Positions 31,870-35,576 of a DNA stretch of 35,576 bases are shown piece after piece. The notes under the pieces were generated by a model. It searched no databases, was not told the origin of the DNA, and saw only the letters and a list, made by a program, of their open reading frames with translations. A program made the position numbers and the translations under genes. Origin of the DNA: Patescibacteria group bacterium (GTDB lineage: Bacteria > Patescibacteriota > Patescibacteriia > 2-12-FULL-60-25); contig JAGOTP010000012.1 in assembly GCA_018061755.1 (NCBI GenBank), positions 1-35,576 of the forward strand, read 5' to 3'. How positions within the stretch are numbered: position 1 is the stretch's first letter; every line of letters begins with the position of its first letter.

Positions 31870-34509
31870 TTACGGGTTGGATATTGGCGGCTGGAAGAGC
31901 GAATCAACAGTTGTTATCCCAGTGTTCGTTGGCGGTACCGGATCGGCTGCGCCTAGGTAGTTAATGGCGACTTCAGCCTGTCCGCGGTTCCCGACATCAT
32001 CAATGGCGATCACGGTCAGGGTATGCCGACCAGCGACCAAGTCCTGTGGCAAGATAACGCTGAAGGCAGTGCCGTTCGCGGTACCAATCGTTTGGCCGTT
32101 CAAAAGGATTTCGTACATTTGGATGACGCGCGGCGTGGCGGCGCTGATCTGCATTTGAAGTAGTCGTGCGCCTACGTTTTCCTCCATCTGAGGAGACAGA
32201 ATCGTAATGATCGGTTGCATCTCGGGTGTATGTTGATCATCGATCTCGGTTGGTGGTGGACCGAACTGAGTACTCGTTGCTTTGCTGACCCAGAGCTGTA
32301 CTGCTCGTTCCCAATTTTCGAACTGTGGATCCTGAGCGGGATTGTTCGGTGAAGCACCCGTTGGATCATCTTTATCGAGATAGTACAAGATTTCGTGAGG
32401 TTGATAATAGATGCGATCTTCGACCAGATCGGCCGGTGTCGAGTCTGAAGCTAAGCGGCCAGTCGCTTTTACAACGCGGAATTTTTGGGCGATAGCTGTG
32501 CCAAGCAAGGCTGGTTTGTCGGTGCTTGGTGCCTCCGGTGTTTTGAAGCGTTCAACCGGCATGCCTTTCATGGCTTGTTTCATGTAGCCACCCCAGATCG
32601 GTGCGGCGACAACCGAACCATCAGCACCACGGCTCATCTCTTTGCCGTCGCTGTTACCGACCCAGACAACTGTCGCCAAGTTAGGCGTGAACCCAACCGT
32701 CCAAGCGTCTTTGAAGTTGTTGGTCGTTCCCGTCTTCGCGGCCACGGGTCGATCAGGCAACGTTAGATAGTTTCTAGCGGCCTGATTGAAAACGAGCGAT
32801 CTAGCTTGGTTGTCGCTCATCACGTCTGATAAAAGACGAGCGGCTTGAGCCTCAACGACGCGGGTACCTTCAGATGCTTTCCATTCCTGCAAGACGACGC
32901 CATCATGATCTTCAACCCGTAAAATTGAAGCGATCGGTTGGCCGATGCCGTCATTGGCGAAGGCGGCAAAGGCCGAAGCATGTTCGATTGGTCGGACTTC
33001 CCCACCGCCTAACGCCAGAGACAGGCCGAAATTGCTGCGATTGCTGAGAGTTGTATAACCCAATTTTTCCGTGAAATCGAGAACGCGGCCTAGACCGACC
33101 AAGTAGAGCGTTTTGACGGCCGGCGTATTCAGCGAGTTTTGCAAAGCTGATCTTAACGTAATCGGCCCACGCTGACGGAAGTCGTAGTTGCGCGGGGTGT
33201 AGTTGCCACTATCGGTTTTGAACACAGTATCCACATCCCAGACCATCGTCTGTGGAAGATAGCCGCGAGCGAAGGCTAGGGCATAGACAATCGGTTTGAA
33301 GCTTGAACCTGGCTGACGTGATCCGTTCATAATCACATCGAACTTCCCCTTAATCTCATTATCATGGAAGTCTTTTGATCCAACCATGGCAAGGATTTGT
33401 CCCGTTTTTGGATCAAGTGAAACGAGAGCCGCATTACTGAACTTGTAGGCCTTGCCGCGTGCTTCCACGCCCTTCACTACTTCTTGTTCCGCGATCTGTT
33501 GCTTGCTCCAGTCCAAAGTCGTAATGACTTTGAAACCGCCTTCTTCTGCCCGCTTAAGTCCATACGTCTCTTCTAGCTGTGACCGTACGTAAAGAGCGAA
33601 ATGAGGCGCTTTTAGTGAGTTGTAGGTTTGAGGTTTCAATTTATCGAGCGTTTTAATCAGCTTAGCGGCGGCCGCTTCGTCTTTTGTAATGTAACCTTCC
33701 TGGGCCATCATATCCAAGACGTAGTGCTGACGTACGATCAGACGAGAACGGTTATCGCCGCGTGTTCCCGTGCCGTAGGGAGAATACAGGTCGGGCGCTT
33801 GAGGAACGGACGCAAGCAAGGCTGATTCGTCGAGCGTAAGCTCTTTGGCGGGTTTTCCGAAATAGGTCTGCGCGGCGGACTCGATGCCATACATGGTCGA
33901 TCCGTAAGGAATCTCGTTCAGGTAGAGCTGGAGAATCTGATCCTTTGAAAAGGTTCGTTCAATCTGAAGGGCGAGAATAAATTCTTTTGCCTTACGCATG
34001 ACTGATCGTTCGTTGGTCAGAATGGCATTTTTTACGAGCTGTTGGGTAAGCGTTGAAGTACCACGAACACGACTAGCGGTTAAGATGCTGTTCCCAAAGG
34101 CACGGACGAGTCCTTTCCAGTAGATGCCATGGTGGGTGTAAAAATTCCGATCTTCAATGGCGATCGTGGCATGCTGCATGTTCAATGGAATGTCCTGAAT
34201 TTTAACCAGGGTGCGTTTTTCATCGCCATGCAATTCGTACAGAAGCTGAGTGCCAGTTCGATCGTAGATTTTGGTTGATTGTGGGATGTCTTGGGTCGAC
34301 AAGGTGTCTGGATCCGGCAGATCACGACTGACCCAGGCCAAGAAAATAGTGAAACTGAAGACGCTAATCGCCCCTACCCCGACCAGGATAAGCAAAGCCT
34401 TTTTTATGAAGCGCCAAATACGCCCTTTCCGGTCTGGACGAGGCGCGTTTGGCCCAAGTTTGGGCTTGGGGCGGATCGAGGAGAGAATACGGGGAAGGGG
34501 CATAAGCAT
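31870..34509 (-). CDS. Class A penicillin-binding protein (PBP1A-type, glycosyltransferase and transpeptidase)
   Basis: Bifunctional peptidoglycan synthase: a basic cytoplasmic start, one membrane helix (about 35-59), a GT51 domain with the catalytic Glu in AIEDRNFYTHHG (Glu119) and RGTSTLTQQLVKN, then a transpeptidase domain with SSFK (402-405), SLN (459-461) and KTGT (592-595). A C-terminal Ig-like domain (about 770-855, PIITILSPQ...TVIAIDDVGNRG) is an extra for this class. The start is at MLMPLPR; a longer frame would run into the divergent promoter. Length is 879 aa. Divergent from a 3D-domain wall protein, with overlapping promoters. Confidence 0.93.
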   Translation of the reverse strand: MLMPLPRILSSIRPKPKLGPNAPRPDRKGRIWRFIKKALLILVGVGAISVFSFTIFLAWVSRDLPDPDTLSTQDIPQSTKIYDRTGTQLLYELHGDEKRTLVKIQDIPLNMQHATIAIEDRNFYTHHGIYWKGLVRAFGNSILTASRVRGTSTLTQQLVKNAILTNERSVMRKAKEFILALQIERTFSKDQILQLYLNEIPYGSTMYGIESAAQTYFGKPAKELTLDESALLASVPQAPDLYSPYGTGTRGDNRSRLIVRQHYVLDMMAQEGYITKDEAAAAKLIKTLDKLKPQTYNSLKAPHFALYVRSQLEETYGLKRAEEGGFKVITTLDWSKQQIAEQEVVKGVEARGKAYKFSNAALVSLDPKTGQILAMVGSKDFHDNEIKGKFDVIMNGSRQPGSSFKPIVYALAFARGYLPQTMVWDVDTVFKTDSGNYTPRNYDFRQRGPITLRSALQNSLNTPAVKTLYLVGLGRVLDFTEKLGYTTLSNRSNFGLSLALGGGEVRPIEHASAFAAFANDGIGQPIASILRVEDHDGVVLQEWKASEGTRVVEAQAARLLSDVMSDNQARSLVFNQAARNYLTLPDRPVAAKTGTTNNFKDAWTVGFTPNLATVVWVGNSDGKEMSRGADGSVVAAPIWGGYMKQAMKGMPVERFKTPEAPSTDKPALLGTAIAQKFRVVKATGRLASDSTPADLVEDRIYYQPHEILYYLDKDDPTGASPNNPAQDPQFENWERAVQLWVSKATSTQFGPPPTEIDDQHTPEMQPIITILSPQMEENVGARLLQMQISAATPRVIQMYEILLNGQTIGTANGTAFSVILPQDLVAGRHTLTVIAIDDVGNRGQAEVAINYLGAADPVPPTNTGITTVDSLFQPPISNP

Positions 34510-34535
34510 TATTTGGCTAAATGAAGCGTAAAAAC

Positions 34536-34576
34536 AGTGTACTTCCGTTGACAAAAACCCGCAAATATGATATGGT
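34536..34576. promoter_or_regulatory. Overlapping divergent promoters
   Basis: Plus strand: TTGACA (34548-34553), 17 bases, TATGGT (34571-34576). Minus strand: TTGCGG (34559-34564), 17 bases, TACACT (34536-34541). The two polymerases cannot bind at once, so the PBP and 3D-domain genes are likely co-controlled. Confidence 0.7.
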
Positions 34577-34621
34577 ATTGCCCTCCAATGGCCCGAACAG
34601 GGCTGTTGTTGTATACAGACT

Positions 34622-35236
34622 ATGACATCGAATTCCACGTCCAACGATGGTAAACGCCCCTGGAATCAGGTCGTTGTATCCACCTTCTTCGTTCTTTTCC
34701 TTGTCATCTCCCCTATTAGTTCAGCCCAAGCTCAGACAGTTCCCGTGACGGAGATCTCCAGCACCGTTGTCACGAGCACTGAAGTAACGGAGCTGCCCGA
34801 TCAGCCTGACATGCGTTCCGAAATCGGCGAACCAGCCGTGATCGAAATCGTACGCCCCGATCGTCTCGCTACCCTCAAAACATATTCGATCAGTGTGACC
34901 GGTTATAACTCGGAAGAAGGCCAGACTGACAGCACGCCTTTCACGACGGCTGACGGTTCGACAGTTGGTGACGGCATCATCGCCGCCAACTTCTTGCCCT
35001 TCAATACCAAAGTTCGTTTCCCAGAGCTCTTCGGCGACCGCGTCTTTGAAGTCCATGACCGTATGAACCCACGCTATAACTTGCGTGCCGATGTCTGGAT
35101 GGCCAACAAGAGCGACGCCTTGAAGTTCGGTGTAAAACGCAATATCAAAATCGAAGTCATCGAATGGGGTAACAACAGCGACACCCAATGGAAACGCATC
35201 GCCCAAGAAAACGCCCTAAAACGCGCCATGCGCTAA
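34622..35236 (+). CDS. Secreted 3D-domain protein, putative peptidoglycan-active enzyme (204 aa)
   Basis: A signal peptide of about 38 residues (ending SSAQAQ) and a Thr/Ser-rich linker lead to a 3D domain (about 94-180). Its three aspartates are in QTDSTPF, VHDRM and ADVWM. The fold is the double-psi beta barrel found in MltA and related lytic transglycosylases, so glycan cleavage at the cell wall is plausible, not proven. It is transcribed away from the class A PBP gene from a shared promoter region. No SD. The terminator at 35270-35292 follows. Confidence 0.85.
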   Translation: MTSNSTSNDGKRPWNQVVVSTFFVLFLVISPISSAQAQTVPVTEISSTVVTSTEVTELPDQPDMRSEIGEPAVIEIVRPDRLATLKTYSISVTGYNSEEGQTDSTPFTTADGSTVGDGIIAANFLPFNTKVRFPELFGDRVFEVHDRMNPRYNLRADVWMANKSDALKFGVKRNIKIEVIEWGNNSDTQWKRIAQENALKRAMR

Positions 35237-35269
35237 AAGTAGTCCTAACGCTTTGCCGTTAGCAGACCA

Positions 35270-35292
35270 AACCCCGCCACCAGCGGGGTTTG
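35270..35292 (+). terminator. Terminator after the 3D-domain gene
   Basis: AAACCCCGC/GCGGGGTTT with loop CACCA, followed by a short GT stretch. Confidence 0.75.
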
Positions 35293-35501
35293 TCGTTCAG
35301 ATCTTCACGAATCCCCTAGCCTTTGCTACGATCCGAACGCATTTTAAGGATTGTTTCTTGTACCTGTCTTTGTCTGTTCGCCTCCCCTTGTCTCTTGTCC
35401 GACTTGCGGAGCGTAGCGCAGCAAAGCGCAGGCATGGCGCAGACCGCAGTGAGTTCGCGAGCACGCGGACGAACGGATGGTCAGCGCCATAAGCCGAGCA
35501 C

Positions 35502-35576
35502 GGCGTGGTAGCCAAGTGGTAAGGCACGGGTCTGCAAAACCTGTATTCGTGGGTTCGATTCCCACTCACGCCTCCA
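35502..35576 (+). tRNA. tRNA-Cys (anticodon GCA)
   Basis: Full cloverleaf: acceptor GGCGTGG with TCACGCC, D arm, anticodon stem CGGGT/ACCTG with loop CTGCAAA (anticodon 35534-35536), T arm GTGGG/CCCAC with loop TTCGATT, discriminator T and encoded CCA ending on the last base of the window. It supplies cysteine, used heavily by the surface proteins of this window. The 35293-35501 stretch before it shows no gene. Confidence 0.97.

Noticed and set aside
1-35576. CRISPR array, transposase or IS element
   Set aside because: No regularly spaced direct repeats, Cas genes, transposases or terminal repeats were seen.

Overview
The window looks like a chromosomal piece of a Patescibacteria (CPR) bacterium, most likely of a Parcubacteria-type lineage; this is inferred from gene content, not from a marker tree. 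Evidence: six tandem paralogues with the two-helix T4SS-pilin-like core common in these genomes, a lipoprotein carrying a beta-rich repeat type I know from Patescibacteria, a DUF4173-like membrane protein, and core genes with near-leaderless promoters and no Shine-Dalgarno (SD). Core genes present are ychF, tig, nfo, yidD, rnpA, rpmH, dnaA, an ABC-F ATPase gene, dnaN, a class A PBP gene and tRNA-Cys. The origin of replication probably lies between rpmH and dnaN.

Layout. 1-550: 3' end of an unidentified gene, then a hairpin-rich stretch that may encode a small RNA. 550-3633: two GC-rich unknown genes on the minus strand. 4026-13339 (minus strand): a surface locus of an ABC-type solute-binding lipoprotein and six pilin-like proteins, three of them very large and cysteine-rich. 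13400-22600: core genes (ychF, tig, a small membrane protein, nfo) alternate with five GC-rich genes of unknown function, each with its own SD and hairpins. 22724-30292: the origin region (yidD-rnpA-rpmH, DUF4173-like protein, dnaA, small unknown gene, ABC-F, dnaN). 30386-31764: two more GC-rich unknown genes. 31870-35236: PBP1A-like glycan synthase gene, divergent from a 3D-domain protein gene. 35502-35576: tRNA-Cys.

Two things stand out. First, nine GC-rich genes sit singly or in pairs between ordinary core genes. They encode lipoproteins, membrane proteins and two proteins without a signal peptide. They differ from their neighbours in third-position GC, in having SD sequences, and in dedicated promoters and terminator hairpins. 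Two adjacent ones share the same promoter, operator-like inverted repeat and terminator design, so they look like modular expression cassettes. Second, the pilin-like locus combines a two-helix membrane core with shuffled cysteine-rich extracellular modules. It resembles a family of disulfide-stabilised surface fibres or adhesins and has internal regulatory structures. No VirB4, VirD4 or other T4SS machinery gene is in the window, so the link to secretion or conjugation is by family only.
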